Of a stretch of 64,000 nucleotides of DNA, positions 12,949 to 27,367 are shown piece after piece. The position numbers were made by a program, and so were the translations under genes. Position 1 is the first letter of the stretch. The number at the start of each line of letters is the position of its first letter. The notes below the pieces were generated by a model that was not told the origin of the DNA, made no database searches, and saw only the letters and a program-made list of their open reading frames with translations. Origin of the DNA: Eutypella sp. D-1. Its lineage: Eukaryota; Ascomycota; Sordariomycetes; Xylariales; Diatrypaceae. The stretch covers positions 558,001-622,000 of the forward strand of contig JAJTTP010000004.1 of the NCBI GenBank assembly GCA_023313575.1, in the 5' to 3' direction.

Positions 12949-13813
12949 CTTTGATTTTGGTCCTTTCTGTGATGATGGGAAGAAGGGAAAAAACCAAAGG
13001 TGTGTCGGGAGGAAAAGAGAAAATATGAGAATGGAGTGAATGAACTATTGAATTAGGGGAGAGGGGCGGAGCGAGTTTGGGTGGGAAAAAAAAGTTCGTA
13101 CCTCACGAAAATTTCCCTTTGGTAGGTTAGCGGGTTGGTAGGGTAGGTACGTCCGCTTGGAAGGGTTTGCCGATTTGGTGTGCGGTCGTGGGTGCGGTCG
13201 TGGGTGGTAGGCTAAGCTAATCTATCTAATCTAGCCTATAGATAACTGTGGTCAGCCGAAAATTACCCTGGTGGGGCCCAATCTACCTAAGCGAATGTTG
13301 TGCATTTTCTGGGGCACTTGTGGGCAGCTGACATGAATTGCTTCTGCTTGAACCCTAACAGAAACAGGTCATGTGACAAGAATCATAGCTTTGTGTGCCA
13401 GAATCGTGGCGCAGACAATCCCACTCACACCAGCCACATCTTGTCTCAATGGCAATAGTATGTGGGATTTTGTACACAGATCTTGACGTACTTCACCCTC
13501 CTCGCAAGGCTGGATGGAGATTGGCATTGGCTTTCGTTTCTACATAAGAACAAAGATTTCATCTCCACTTGTTCAATCCTAACTATTAAGGAGGTATTCA
13601 AGATGGGAGGCGGAACCTGAGAAACTCTCTAACGACTGTTGATATTTCAGGGAGAAGACAACACCCACAAAGTGAAAAAATATACATCGTAGTTGTATGT
13701 GAATAAGTGGTAAAGCAGGCGGAAAAAAAAATCAGTGGCATGTGACCCATGGCATAGTAACCCTCTTCCTTTCGCCGTCATCCAATTCCTTCCATCTTTG
13801 AGTCTACACCAGC
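12949..13813. other. RPL3 promoter side and SSN6-type 3' flank
   Basis: No gene is seen. The bases right of 12949 are purine-rich on the plus strand (pyrimidine-rich on the coding strand), as expected for the 5' leader of a ribosomal protein gene. A TGGGTGCGGTCG-like direct repeat lies at about 13189-13206. No TATA box is evident. Confidence 0.45.
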
Positions 13814-16800
13814 CTAAGCGGCACTTTCGGCCTTGGCCGCAGGACCCATCAGCCCATTAAGTCCTCCAGCGCTCGTCGGCGTCGACGTCTTCAACTCTGT
13901 CGCAGAGGCCGGCCCAGCTCCCGAAGACGGTCCGCCAACGTTGACCTTCTTTTCCTCCTCTCCACTATCATCGTAGTCTTCGTCTACATCCATTTTCCGC
14001 GCAGCACGCTCGGGCTCGTTCACTTGGGGAGCTGCCGGGGGTGCCGGGGGATGCTCCAGCCTAGCTCGCTCCTCTTGAGGGGGAGGAGGATACTCCTTCG
14101 CTGGAGTGGGCGGCAATCTCTCATGAAGAGGGCCAGGCATAGGCGACGGTCCCTGCTGCATCGGGGGAAGGTGAGGCGGCGGGATAGCATGTGCCGGCGG
14201 GTGGTGAGCAGCTTCTGAGGGGTGGTAGCCTTCATTACCATGCCGCTGCTCATCAGCACGGCGCATGTCGTCAACGCGCCTCTGCTCTTCAGCATGCCGT
14301 TGCTCATCGATGCGGCGCTGTTCCTCGAAGCGGTGCGCATCGGGCGACCGACGATATGGGTTGCCCTGGAGCGGAGTCGAGGGACGTCGGTGGCGCACAT
14401 CATCTAGCCGAGCCCGATTCTCTTCATTAGCCGGCTTCTTGATCGACGGCTCGTCTTCCCATTCACGAATTCTCTTGGAGGCAACGGAAGAAGGGCGCTC
14501 ATGTTCACGGTGGTATTCGGGGCCAATTGGTCCCTTGGGAGGCTGAGGCACACCGGGTTCGACGCCAGACATCGCCCCGCTCTCCTGAACATGGCCGTAA
14601 GGCTGTTGGTGTTGAGGATAAGCCGACTTGGGTGACGGCATCCGGTTCTCATGTAATGGTCGCGGCTCCGATCGAGGTGATCCTGGCCGATAGCTCATCA
14701 AGTGATGAGGCCCACCATTAGGTGGCCCATTCGGTGCCGGCACTTGTTGCGACGACGGCGCGGGCGTATAATTGGGGTTATTGACTCTGGAAGGCACTTG
14801 ACTAGGCGGCGGCCCAGCTTGCTGAGAAGGGCCAGGGGGAGGGGGAGGGCCGTACTGGGGCGGACCTGGGGAAGGGCCTCGCCTAATAGGACCCGGAGGT
14901 TGACGGTTTCCCTCCCCGCCATACGGCCGCATTTCCGTGCGAGGGCTTGGCTGCCGCGGAAGCGGAGGAGCAGGTCCTCGGAGAGGCTCGCGCTGGTCAT
15001 ATGGGTTGGGCGGCTGAGGGTTGAGCTCGTTGAGTCGCTGGCCTCCCCAGCCATTAGCTGCGCCAGGACCAGGAGGGCCCCGGGGGCCGGATCCAGCTTG
15101 CTGCACGGGTCCCGAGCCATGCCAAGAAGGAGGAGGTGGACCCTGAGCCTGATAAGTCTGAGGGTGTACGTCGGTAGGCACAGCCTGTGGTAAGTTGCCC
15201 CCAGTCTGTCCACCACGCAGTAACTGTAGTCGAGCCTTGATATGTGGGTTGCCGGGGTCCAACTCGGCCGCCCTCTGGTACGCATCAAGGGCATCCGAGA
15301 TCTGATTGTTACAACTCTCGTACTGAAGCCTTGTTAGTCCCTCTACACATATGAGGTACAATATTAAGACCTACCAAAGTACCCAGGTCATACCAGACCT
15401 CCGAGATGTATGGATTCAGCCGAATAGCTCTTGAATATGCGTCCAGTGCATCCCGGTACTGATTGATCTGATAATAGAGTACACCGATAGAGCACCAGAA
15501 TGTGGGATTCCGCCCGTCACGGTATACTGCTTGTTGGTAGGCCTCATAGGCCTTGGGATATTTTTGTTGCGACATGTAGCATCGTCCGAGGAGGTACCAG
15601 CTCTGAGCATCGTTACCGTCTGTTCACATATGGTTAGTGGAGGAGACTTGATTAGTAGGGGTTTGCAAGTCTCACCAGCTGTAACGGATTTCTCCAAGTA
15701 CTCGATAGCCCTTTCCTGGCTTTGGAAGCTGTTGCTCTGCTGGTGGTGCAGCCAACCAAGTTGTTGCAGTACCTTGGCGTGGTTTGGATCGCGGTCCAGC
15801 ACTCTGCCGTACGCGGCCTTGGCACTGTCATACTACGGGCAAAGTTAATATTTTGAGAGACTAGGATGTTTGGAAGCACCTACGTCTTTCTGCTGTTCAT
15901 GGACATGACCAATCTGGAACCATATGTCCTCCTCCGTTAGGGGAGGCGGTGGCGAGTTGACGATGTATTTAAAACACTGCGACCTGGTTAGCGGCATCGC
16001 ACGGCGAGACAAGCTAATGGCGACATACATCCAGACTCTGGCCGAACTTCTGCTGCTGTTTGTATATAATACCGAGTCGGAAGTAGATCTCGTTGGCCTT
16101 CTCAAAGTCGGGCTGCATCTGCATGACCTGCGAGAATGCCTCCTCGGCGTGGTCCAAAGACCCGTACCTGTCGTACAAGATTCCAATCCCATACCACAAC
16201 TTAGGTTCCTGTTCCTTGTTAGTAATGACATATCAAGTGTTTGCCCGGACCGCTACGTACCTTGGGGTTTTGAAGATTGACAAGCGCGGATTGATAAGCG
16301 GCATATGCCTGCTGGAGTTCATCCATCATGAGGAAGCAGTGTCCTGAATAGGCTAATTAGAAAATTGTCCGAGGTAACTCAGGTTCGAATACATACCAAG
16401 GCTGCCCCAGACATCGCCATTGGTGTTATCAATTTTTAAAATGGCTTGAAGATATTCTACTGCTTTATGGAACTCCTCGCGTGTGCGAAGGATCAGGCTA
16501 ATGGCAGTCATGGCGGGAACAGAATTGGGATTGGCGTGAAGCGCCCGCTCGTATGCGCTCATGGCATCATCTAGATTACCGAGGAGTTCAGAGAAGCTTC
16601 CTGCAGCGATAGTTAGCACCTTGTTCTATAACCATGCAAGATCATTATAGCCATTGTAACCCCGATTCACTTACCGATTTGCATCCAAACACCTTCATTG
16701 ACTGCCTGGATATGCCGCGACGGCGTCCATTGGTTACCTTGGCCTGGCGGGCCAGCTGGGGGAGGCGCTTGGGGCCCATGATGCTGCAGCTGCATCGCCA

Positions 16801-16828
16801 TCTGGGGCGATGGGTGATGGTTGGCCAT
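13814..16828 (-). CDS. SSN6: TPR general corepressor, Ssn6/Cyc8 (RcoA partner) type
   Basis: This is the adaptor subunit of the Tup1-Ssn6 corepressor, which links DNA-bound repressors to chromatin. The model has eight exons: complement(13814..15322, 15375..15619, 15676..15832, 15884..15976, 16029..16208, 16261..16343, 16397..16600, 16675..16828), 874 aa. The N-terminus is Gln/Pro/His-rich (MANHHPSPQMAMQLQHHGPQ). About ten tetratricopeptide repeats follow (roughly residues 45-400), including GSFSELLGNLDDAMSAYERAL, LWYGIGILYDRYGSLDHAEE and ESCNNQISDALDAYQRAAEL. The remaining half is Pro/Gln/Arg-rich and disordered, with a repetitive HRFEEQRRIDEQRHAEEQRR segment and a Lys/Asp/Glu-rich region before the end. 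Introns are 50-75 nt; those before exons 2 and 8 have clear CTAAC branch sites. In both cases I chose the AG just after the branch site because it restores the family sequence. Confidence 0.93.
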
Positions 16829-19800
16829 GAAAATTCAAGCAATTGTCTGTCTCAACAATCAGACTGGCCGTTGACCGTCTGCTTATGTGTACCGAGAATG
16901 CCTTGCGCTTCCCCGCGTACGACGATGAGATGTTGAGTTGGTATGTCTAAGATCTAAGATTCGATCCAAAAGACCCGACGCGACCGAATAGATAGCAAAA
17001 CCGCACAATACGCGATGCAGTTTATACACAGTTAAGGCAGGAGTCCGAATTTAATCGGATACTATTATGCCAGCGCCGCAATGGGAAGAGACAAGCAAGT
17101 TCTGTCTCTTTCAGGGTAATGCAGCCACTTGTCGCAGTCTCAATTTATCAGGGTGTGGGGAAGACAGTAGCGTAAAGTTAGGTACGTCCTCAAGAAAACC
17201 GACAAAAATGCGCAAGCTTCAAGCTAGCAAATAGCGGAAAGGGGGGAATGAGTCGATAAAATGTAAAGGGAGTAATATTCGAGTAACCGATGTGATAATG
17301 GTGTTGTAAAAACCAATATCTTAACGAATTTGGAGAAACAGTAGGCTCAGTGGGTGATGAAGTGATATGTGCAGGAAGATCTCAAGGATCTAAAAATTGC
17401 GACCCGACAGTTGGCAAGATCAAAAGGGACTTTTACTTAGGCTTAAGGTACCTAATTTAAAGTGTAAGGAGTTGTCGGATACAATGCAAGGTGGCTCTAC
17501 AGTGAAGTCCAAATATAGACCGAGGACTAAGTATCAATATTCGATATACTTAGTTGGACGACGAGATGAATTGCGATAGATGTGAAGCTCAATTTCCCCG
17601 TGGCACAGATCGAAGGGAAATGAGGGGAGATGGGAATGAGCGGTGGAAGGGCGGATGGATGATAACTGTGAGTGCAAGAAGAAGGGCGAGAAATGGGCGA
17701 AGGGACGTTCGGGTGACGAGTGATGAGTGATGTTAACGGGAAGAGGCACGACGGGGGAAAAAAAGAGGAATTCTTTGGGAAAGAAGGGGCGAAGACTTTC
17801 CACCTCATCACCTCTCCATCCAAACTACCCTTACCCAGCAGTCTAGCAACTTAGCCCTCGCAGAGTCAGAAGGCGCGAGTTACTTTTTGTGGAGTAAGAC
17901 TACATTACGCTAGAGTTTCCCTGGACCGATGAACCCTGTCGCAAAGAAAAGAGTATGTACCAGGATGTATCATCGTACCCAAATTGTAACCGACTTCTGA
18001 GATGCAGAGTGGGGCCGCATAGGGTGGGGCCAGACTTGCCGTACGGATACCTGCTGCACCTGGGCATCCTCTAGGCAGCTTTTAATATTAGATCGAATTC
18101 GTTCTTATTTTTAATTGGACTTTTAGTTCCTGGATTACCCAAGGAGGCTAAGCTTACCATTTGCTACTATTATTGGTCTAGCTAAATGAAGGTAGGTGAC
18201 TGGTCCCTGGGTATCGTTTTTACCTTGAAAAAAAAGGAAAAAATGATAATCGAATAATAGGTAGTATATAACTATGTACTTCGTTCCACCACCATCCATC
18301 CCCCTTTCTACATAATATTCACCCGATAGCTAATATATTATCCAGCCAGCTAACCCAGCCGAGCCCAGCCCGTCCCGTACATATTACGTTGTTCTCCCAT
18401 TTCCCCTACCTAACCCACCAAAGCCGGGGCAGGCAGGCCGGCAGAGACCTGCATAGGTAGGTACGTATGTGGACACCATGTCAACGTGTTAAAGTGGGCG
18501 CATTCATTGTCAGTTAACCATAATACGGAGGGACGTGCATTTCTCGCAGCTGACGTGCTGAACAACGGGGGAAAATACAATAGTAAGAAAAAAGAACTGA
18601 CCGCCTAAATCACACCGTGTCATACCACGATAATGGGGATGGATTGCTTCGCTTATTAGACAGATATATCAAGCAGCAGAGACCAAGCCAATAATACATG
18701 TTTGAACAAGATCGAGGGAACAAAATAATTACGTATAATCTCAGCTACTTACTATATATCCGTTCGCCTGTTTTTTCGATTTGCCTTAGTAGTGGCTATG
18801 GCAAGCAACGATAGATTCAGTTGCGCTCGGCCCATCCCGGCAGAATGGGCTATCACCTAGAAAATGGAAAGCTATATTCTCGAAGACCAGAACGTAATGG
18901 CTATTTCTTAGTGTTTGCAGGGTGCGCAGTGCTATACATTTTCCATTACCGTGATACATCCCTAGAGTTTGCGATTTAAGGTTAAGCTTAAGTTGTTTTG
19001 GATTGCGTTTTGCCATCTTAGTTGCATCTCACTGATAGCATATACCTAATCGTCGGTAGAGGATGAAAGCTGTGTAATTGCGTTAAGTTTTAGGATGCAG
19101 CAGACGTTTCTCATGTGACATTCTTGACCAAAAGTAAAGAGCAGAGCCGGCACTACCGACTGTGGCAGCGCGATAACCTTCAGGTAGATATAGACGTCGG
19201 GACTACATACTGCTGCGGATCACATCGAGTTATACGATACGATGCGCTGGGTATGGTACATGGCCTTGTACATACTTAATGTATGGAGCCCACCTGCCCA
19301 CCAACCACCTAGGAGACATGTACGGAATTCATTCCATATCGCGATTCTGTGCAAGGTACCGGGGGATGACTTTTTCCAAAGGCGGGTTCCTGGAGCCAGC
19401 GGCTCGGCGACACAGAGCGCGTGCTGACTTGGATTCCTACATACATGTGCCTGCCTATTGCCTGCCTATGTACTCTTACTGTAGGTTTGAGCATGTCGGT
19501 ACCTAATATACCTGGGTATCTATATACTTTCGGGAGTACCCTCGCACAGCCCTCAAGGTTAGGTTGGAACTTACACAGGCGTGGCAGGCGTGCATTTTAT
19601 TTTATTCGGGACACCAAGGTAGATAAGATAAGAACGGGCAACAAAACATCGCAAGGTTCCCAATCAAGAACCGGCCGATTGTTAGGTGATGGAATGTGAA
19701 GGCGAAGGGATCCCCCCTTCATCAAATCAATTTACTCGATTCAATTCATCTTCTCGCCCATCATCCAGGAAGGTTACGCCCGCCCACCCGCTGCCGCTCG

Positions 19801-22800
19801 GCGCTGGTGCTTCGCGCCCAGAAGTGATGAGGAGGCGGCGGCGGCGGCTCGGAGGGATTCGCTCTTTTAAACAACTCGTCAGAACCCTTGCCGTTTAGCT
19901 TATGTGCCCTTGGGAGGGACAGAGGACAAGGGGGGAAGGTGTGCAACATTATCAGGGTTGTACTTTCGTACCACGCTACCAGGTAGGCATGTCTTGTGTG
20001 CCCTGTCTTGTCTTATGTCCCCTTGGGTGTTGTCCCCCAGAAAAGACGGATTGTTTGGTAGGGAACGGTAGGGGTGTTAGGCGGGCTTGGCACCGGCTTG
20101 GCTTCTAATTGTGTGGGCGTGCAGATGTGGATTCAGTGTGGATGCAGTTGGTGGGGTGTGGATTTCTCGAAGGGGGGTGGGGTTGCGGTCAATTTCCTGG
20201 TGTACTAGTCTGTAGTATATAGGTACTGCGTAGCTGTCTCTATGCCGGTAATATACATGTGCCTACATAGGGTGAATATTGCACCCTTAAGCTACCCACA
20301 ATTTGTGTTTCTTGGCTTGCAGTGCCACACATCATACATGGTGGTACATACTAAGTACCTGGTAGGTATGTACGCATCTCTCGTACCCCCCTCTGGGCCC
20401 CCTCCCACCCCACTGATGAGCCCATTCTGGCCCCCAGCGCCCGACCCTCAGTGCCAACCCTTTTTTCTTTCGTTCCAGCCGCTAACGAAGCTCCCCCGAC
20501 AGCGAAAAAAACGGGCCCCATCTGAAATTGCGGAACGCTTATCTCACTATGTGATCGGGGGATTCTACCGCATATGCGTGCGTGCGTTTATTAATTACTA
20601 TCTACCAGGCTACGTACCTGGCTCCGGCGCTGGGATGGCGATGGCGATAGCTCCTTTTACCTAAAATGGTGCACAGGTAGCACTCGGTAGCGGAGATTCT
20701 CCTCACCAATGCGTATGTAGAGTAGAATTCAAACCTTAAGGGGATGACAGACACCGCTGACGTACTATCTATATATACCTACCTAGGTAGTATGCTGATA
20801 CGGGTTGACAGACATACGAAAACCATACATAGGGTTCTGTTGTTATACAGGTGAGACAAGCCAGTAGCGCCTCAATCGGCACGCGACCCCCTCGGGATAA
20901 CTCACCTAAATAAAACAAACCGGATCGAGGTTGATCGAATTCATTTACGGGACATTTTTTCCTTAGCTGTGCCGAGGCCTGCCTGCCAGGTCGTTGGTGG
21001 CATTAGCTAATAGTTTTTACCCCTTACCCTACCTAGCTGCCGCGCCCAGCCATCACCAGGACACCCGGGCCATTCCGCGGGGAGTTCCAAAAGGTTCCAA
21101 AATTGATACGCGTCCCCGTGCTTCGGGCACGCCTCTTTTTCCTCCTGTCGGCCTGTATGGAACGACGTAGTTGTGGTCTGTGCACGAGGTTCTCGACAGC
21201 ACATGCAGACATCGAAACGACATCCACATGTCCAAGAGGCGAGGGCAAGGGCTAATTATATGTGTGTGTTGGGAGGAGCAGGGCGTGCAGGGAGGGAGTT
21301 AGGAGTTAAAAGGATGGGGTTCCTGAGATTCCCGGATCGGAAACCCTCTTTTTATCCTGCGTGCATCTGTTGCTTAGCATGCACCGTGACTTCATTCTTT
21401 TTTCGAGTCCGCAAATAGGATCCCCAGGACCTCCCTTCCCCGCCAATGCATCGTCTCCAGCCACAAAATCGAAAGACTACCTACCCCCTTGACCCTCTCT
21501 CTCGTCGCGGTGAGTTGGGTTTTAGGTACGTCGTGGAAAAAAATTTATCGTGTCATGCCCGCATTGCGCCAGTGGACCCCCTCTCGTCGTGTCGTGCGTC
21601 CAAAACATACATAAGGGACGCCGCGATTGCCGGGTGTTCCAGAGGCTAGCCAAGGCCACGATTTACTCTGTAGATCTGTTTCCAAAGAGCCACTTTGGGG
21701 ATCGGACCGGACTGTGCAGGGATTCGGCGCCCAAGAACCAATGCATAGTAAGTTGAGTCGTAAGTGCGACCGGTGGAAGGAATATATATATCAAGCTATG
21801 CGTTCGTGTGCCTCATTATCTTTGCAGGGGGAAGGGCGCCGAAACTTCAATACAGGGGTAATAAATTACTCAGCCATTTCATTTAGACGACGGTTGGGAT
21901 ATATTGATTTGGTTTATCACCCCAATCTCCCTCGTGTCCTTGCAGGAAGGGGGGGGGCGCCATTGTTACCTACGCCTCATCGTGATAGCCTATAAATCAA
22001 GTGCCTTATCTACCCGCCCGCTGGCATAGGATGGCATGCCACCCGATTGACTGACTAACTACGTATAACCGTACCGGCAGGTACGAAGCACATGAGCCGA
22101 GAGGCTAATCTCGTCATTCGCCCGAGAATCGAGCGAGGATGAGTGGCTGCGACGCTGAGTCTGAGGGACCAAAGTCGGCAGCTGTAATTTCATCAGGTGG
22201 CTGGCTGGGCTGCCTGGCTGGCCAGCTAAGCTGATTGGGATTGGGGGATGCGTGCCTCATGTATGTAGGGTGCACGACGGGTGGATGGATGGGTGGATGG
22301 GAAACACCGAGGATATGGGTCCGAGGCTTGATAGCCAACATTAGCAGAAAGGCGAAAAAATGGGAAAAAGGGGGGTGGACAACAGACCTAGACAGAATCG
22401 GGGACCGTTCACACGGTTCGGAAAAGGCAGAAAGTGCGCGTCATTCCCGTTAAGGTAGCGGGAGACGTAGGCGTCGGCGCTAATACCGTTCAAGGAACAC
22501 CCACGTGTCATGGGTTTTAAAGGAGGCTGGGCTGCCAGGCTGGATGCGCTAACCTATATGGGCTAGATTGTGGAAAGAGGGTTGTTTCCGCTCGCATTAC
22601 GTACCGATCTCTCTCTGTTACATGACTAACCCGTTTCTAAGTATGGCTAACCACATACATACATACTGCGTCACGCACACCTATAATTTTATTGCATATC
22701 GCATATCATCCAATGTAACTTCGTATCAACTAGTAGTATAATCGCCGAGTTTCAGGCGTTCTCTTTATGGGTTCAAACACCGCTTATTACTCGGCCGCCG

Positions 22801-23758
22801 CCGTCTTTGCATGTCTCACGGAGCGCCAATTTCTGCACCCGCCTTAATTGTTCTTAACTGATAGAACGATCAATGCAGATGTGCCGGTGCCGGCACTGCT
22901 TTTTATTATAAGGAGGACCTGTTGCCCAGTGCTTCGCGAACTAGATGTTCAAGGGAGCTCTTAGGCCCTTTGATTAATCGGCTCGGCCCATATGCTATCA
23001 ATATCATACCGGAGGCGTCCCTAGATCTTCGTCGTCACATCCTCATATGTATACAGAGATATCTCCGTCCGACATTCACCTACTATCCTTTTTATCGGCC
23101 TTAAATCGTGACTAGCGCCGGTTTTATCATACATATCAAGTTGGCGCAGACTTCCCTATGTGGTTCGTGCGATCACACATTTCTCGTAGCAACGCGGGAC
23201 GCTTTGCGAGATTGGCAAGTAAAGAGAGATGTAACATCATGGACTTGGCCCTGGATCGCATCGGGGTACAAAAGGGGAATTATATGTAACTTGAGCAAGC
23301 GCCGGGCACCCCGCAGGCGCCACAGATTGGCGACCTTGACCGATCCCAAGATCTCCCGAGGTATAATACCTAAGTATATATATGTGTGTATCTGTGTGTG
23401 TGTGCATGTGTATGTGCGCATGTCTGCGATCCCTACTTGTGGAGGATGGTGCATGTAACATCTAATATGCAGGCAGAAGATGAGCCGGGGAATACGGTGC
23501 CGCCCTGTGCTGAGCGGTGTCCTGTTGGGCGACGGTGACGGTGACGACTAGATAGAGGACAGGGAGCCCGGTGTGACCCGTCAGCGTGTGATATATGTAG
23601 TAAGTTCGAGACGTGGAAGAGCAGGTGGGAGACTTGACCTTAGGCCCGGTGCGTATAGTACCACACAGATTAATCACGATGCCCCCTTGGCTGTACCATG
23701 TGGGAAGGGCAAAACGGGAGAGGACCAAAATAAGTCAGCTATAGGATTCCGCCTGACA

Positions 23759-23770
23759 TTATATATATAC

Positions 23771-23803
<33 letters not shown>
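23759..23803. repeat. Compound (AT)n(GT)n microsatellite
   Basis: Alternating TA/AT dinucleotides pass directly into about eight GT units. It lies in the gene desert. Confidence 0.85.
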
Positions 23804-25296
23804 CGTAGATGTACTTTGCTGATACTGATGCTGATGTGATGCTTCTATTACTGCCACAGCGCCTACTGCAGCATCTCTGTCTTGCATATGTACATGCGAG
23901 CGCCTCTGAACCACGACGACCGTGGGCATACATCACTAAGCAATTCGTCCAAATTAAGAAAAAGGGGAACGGGAGAGGAGGAGACTGTCGGAAGCAGCAG
24001 GTAGGTTGCGGTACGGCACGGTACATCGACGTGCCACACCCACACCCACACCCACGCATATAACCCTGCCAGCATGCCAACCCGACGAAACCCACCATCC
24101 AGATGCAGATAGATCCAAGCCGGCCCTGCGGTGGGAGTGGATCCGGGTGAGCTGGGGTTGAGGGGAGAGGGGAGGGGGCGTTCGTTAACTGGGCAGGCTC
24201 GGCTTGTCGGACCCTGGCCTGGCCTGGCTGGCAGGTTGGCAGGCGAAGGGTCCGATCTATCGATGTATCTATCTAGCTATCTATCTGAGCCTGTACGTAT
24301 AAGTCACATTTTCCTGTTTGGGCCGAAGCAGTAGTAGAAGTGCAATGCAGTGCATTGCAGCGCTGCAGCACAGCACAGCAGAGTTTCCGCAATCCGCTTG
24401 CCTGCATGGCATCATGTGAGAGGCCGCCGCGCTTCCCCTCCCGGCCGTTTGTTGGATAAAATGATGAGTAACAACGAGGCCCTTAACTGCTTGTCTCTGG
24501 GTTTATAGACTAGGTAGCCTTCCAAGCTGTCGTCCCGATCTTTCTTCTCATTAAAGTGAGAGTGGTAGCATGCACACATGCACAGATCGCTTCTCCGTCC
24601 TCTCATTTACACACAGGGGCGTTACCTCCGAATGTCTGTCTTAGAGTTGACGATGAATGTTACAGCCGCCATTCATCATCGTCACTACCACCACCACGAT
24701 CACCACCGCCATCACCGCCACTTACTAACGCCCAGGCGCCGGTACGAAGTTACACGAGCCGGCCAGAACCGCCAGGCGCAACCTCAGCTCTGCTGCCGTT
24801 GGTTCATCGTAAGCGGAGGCGGCGGCGGCGAAGGGCATCAAGTGAAGGTCCGAGTCAGCGTTACGCCGCACCTCGTCCCTCCAACCCCCCCGCCTCCCCG
24901 CCCGGCGCTCCCCAACCCTTTCTTTGCCCCTTCCTCTTTACAGACAGTAAGTGCAAAGCAGATAGAAACGCTGCGCTATGTGGCAAAGCTAAGTTCAGGT
25001 AGTAGGATCAAGCCACAATGCTTCAGACAGCCTACGCCATACCACCGCATATACCATACCATGTTCCCACTATCATACCTCATATCTACCTACCACCTGC
25101 CTCACTTACGTATCTACGACCCCTACATGCGAATCAATAATAAGCTACATGCTACTGCAGCCTTCCACTTCCACTTCCACCCACCATCCATAGGCCTAGC
25201 CAGCCTACCCAACCCACCCATCCACACCGTTGATGAGCTGGCCTCACTGCTCCGCCGAGGAAGAGGGTGGGTGAGTGGCGGTTCAGGCAACGGAAA

Positions 25297-25323
25297 GGGG
25301 AGGGGAGGGGAGGGGAGGGGAGG
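25297..25323 (+). repeat. GGGGA tandem repeat, possible G-quadruplex
   Basis: Five GGGG runs and one GGG run are separated by single A bases. This meets the usual four-run quadruplex pattern on the plus strand. Confidence 0.85.
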
Positions 25324-27088
25324 GAAGAGGGGCACACTAAAAAAAAGTCCACCCCACGCACGTAAATCCGAAAGCAAAGAAAAAAGTCCCCTTATAGATC
25401 GCCCGCCCGTCTTGGCAGTTGCGCAGCAACATAACATATAGAGAAGAGACAAGAAGAAAAAAAAAGCGAGTGACGATATCCCGTCCCGTTGTCTCAGAAT
25501 GCGTAAAATTTTCCCCGCTCCCTTCCCGCCAGGCTAATAACTGACCAACGTACGATGCGATGCGTGCCTAATTGGACTTATGTAGTTAAAATATGTTGTT
25601 GTTTTTTGTCTTTCCGCTCCCGCCACCCATCTCAAAAGAAATTGACCCGTCTAAAATGACCTCTAACGACTGATCTTTCATTCTTGACGGGGATGATCAT
25701 CATCGTATATGCATTTTGGCCTAAAGTTCAGGTGCAGGCTCAAGTTCGGGCCGTGTGCTACGTAGGTAAGTATTAGCGTCTTAGACAGGAATCTAAGCCC
25801 GAGTCTTTTCATATCAGTGACGAGATCTCTCGGCGGTCTATATACAATATAGTGGGTATGGAGCAAGGGGGTATGACCACCTGCCTATACCATATTTCCT
25901 ATTTAATACTATACGTATGTCACGGCTAGGCTAGCGTGAGCCGTAAATCGTGAACGTATATGCGGTGCCTGACGGGCGCCCACCCAGCAGCCCACGAGAG
26001 CAGCAGCGGGCGGGCGCCTAATAAAAACCAGCACTAGCGTTGAGTTTTATGCGTTGTTTCGTAAAACCTGGTCTCTCGGTCGCGGGAAGCGGAGCGGAGA
26101 AGAAGAAGAAGTAGAAAAAAATAGAGAAGATCAAAGACGAAAATTGTCCGATGATGCCATTTTAAGCAAGTCCCCACCTCGTTTCGTCAGGTCTTGTTTT
26201 TGTTTTTGTCTTAGGTTAGGTGCTTATTCGCCTTGAACCGGAATCATTAGTGTGCACCTGGGCAAGACTTTTTGAATCCTAATGCCTATGGAAATTACAT
26301 AATCATATATAGCATCAGTATATACCCAACTTAACCTCGTGGCATGTCTATTTTAGGTAGTATCCTACATAGGGTATCGGAAGGAACGACATATAACGGT
26401 TTGCCAGCACTAACTACAGTTTTGTCTTAGATACTTTTTACACCTGACGACACCATAAACTTCATACCTATCGCTTCACAGACAGTTCCGCGGGAACCCC
26501 GCCCCTCTCCTCCCCCCTTCCAAATTACGGGCTCCGTCTGGCATCGTAGTTTGTGATGTGTGGTATAAGGTGACTCTTTTTTTGTCTGGCTGAGCTCCGT
26601 TCGGCAGAGGACATGGCATTTTCAAGAGAAAGCTGAAGGCTCTATGAGGGTACAGAAAGATGTAAGGTTATGTAATAGTAGAGTTGTCGGCTGCTTTAAA
26701 CACGTGATATGGGGGTATATAGAATCGTCAGCTGGGCCGAGGTGACTTGAAATCTGCAACGTCAGTGCAAGAAAGCTTACGTTACCTACTCTAGTGCTCT
26801 GGTTCAAACTCGCAGGTTGATTGGTATCATCAACCCCAACCCATGCTTTGGCATCCGGGACCAGGAACCCTCGGCCCGTACCAGGCGCCTCTACGAACTC
26901 AGACGGAGAGCTGGGCCATGGCTGAGCGCAATATTGGGGGGGTATGGCTAGGAACAACCCGAAGGAGGTTCCTCTGGTCTTGCAGTTGCTGACCCGATAC
27001 GGAATCTGCCCATGTGCCAAGCACCTCTAACTTTATTCTAGGAGATTAAACAGCCGGCCGGCTTCCGTATCAAACTTTGACTTAATAT

Positions 27089-27367
27089 TCATTCCTTGAT
27101 CAGGGGCTGGGTCACACAAACCACGATGGACCATCTCCAGGCTTCAGTAAGTTCGGGGTAGGCAACCCAGACATCATCTACTCGCCTCCACGTCTTAGTA
27201 TCGACATAATCCTTCCCGTCGGACATATAGTAGCCAGATAGATATCAAGTCTTAACCCCATGGTCTTGAGACACAAGAACAGTGTCGGTTCCTACCTCCA
27301 GGATCACCGGGACTCGATTGGGAACGTTATAGTAGAGCACGGCCTGATTCCCGCGATGCGACCCCAT
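27089..27367 (-). pseudogene. Possible coding relic with one in-frame stop
   Basis: From the ATG at 27367 the frame reads 40 codons (MGSHRGNQAVLYYNVPNRVP at the start), meets TGA at 27245-27247, and continues open in the same frame for 51 more codons to TGA at 27089. The second part has a protein-like composition (SGYYMSDGKDYVDTKTWRR, then VWVAYPELTEAWRW). I recognise no family. A further open frame on the same strand (26622-27020) has a similar feel (ending region GFLVPDAKAWVGVDD). Open frames of this length occur by chance in this DNA, so this is only a candidate. Confidence 0.25.

Noticed and set aside
24578..25441. A 287-codon plus-strand frame in the gene desert
   Set aside because: It is rich in His and Arg from simple CAC/CCA repeats and shows no domain, splice pattern or codon preference like the real genes.
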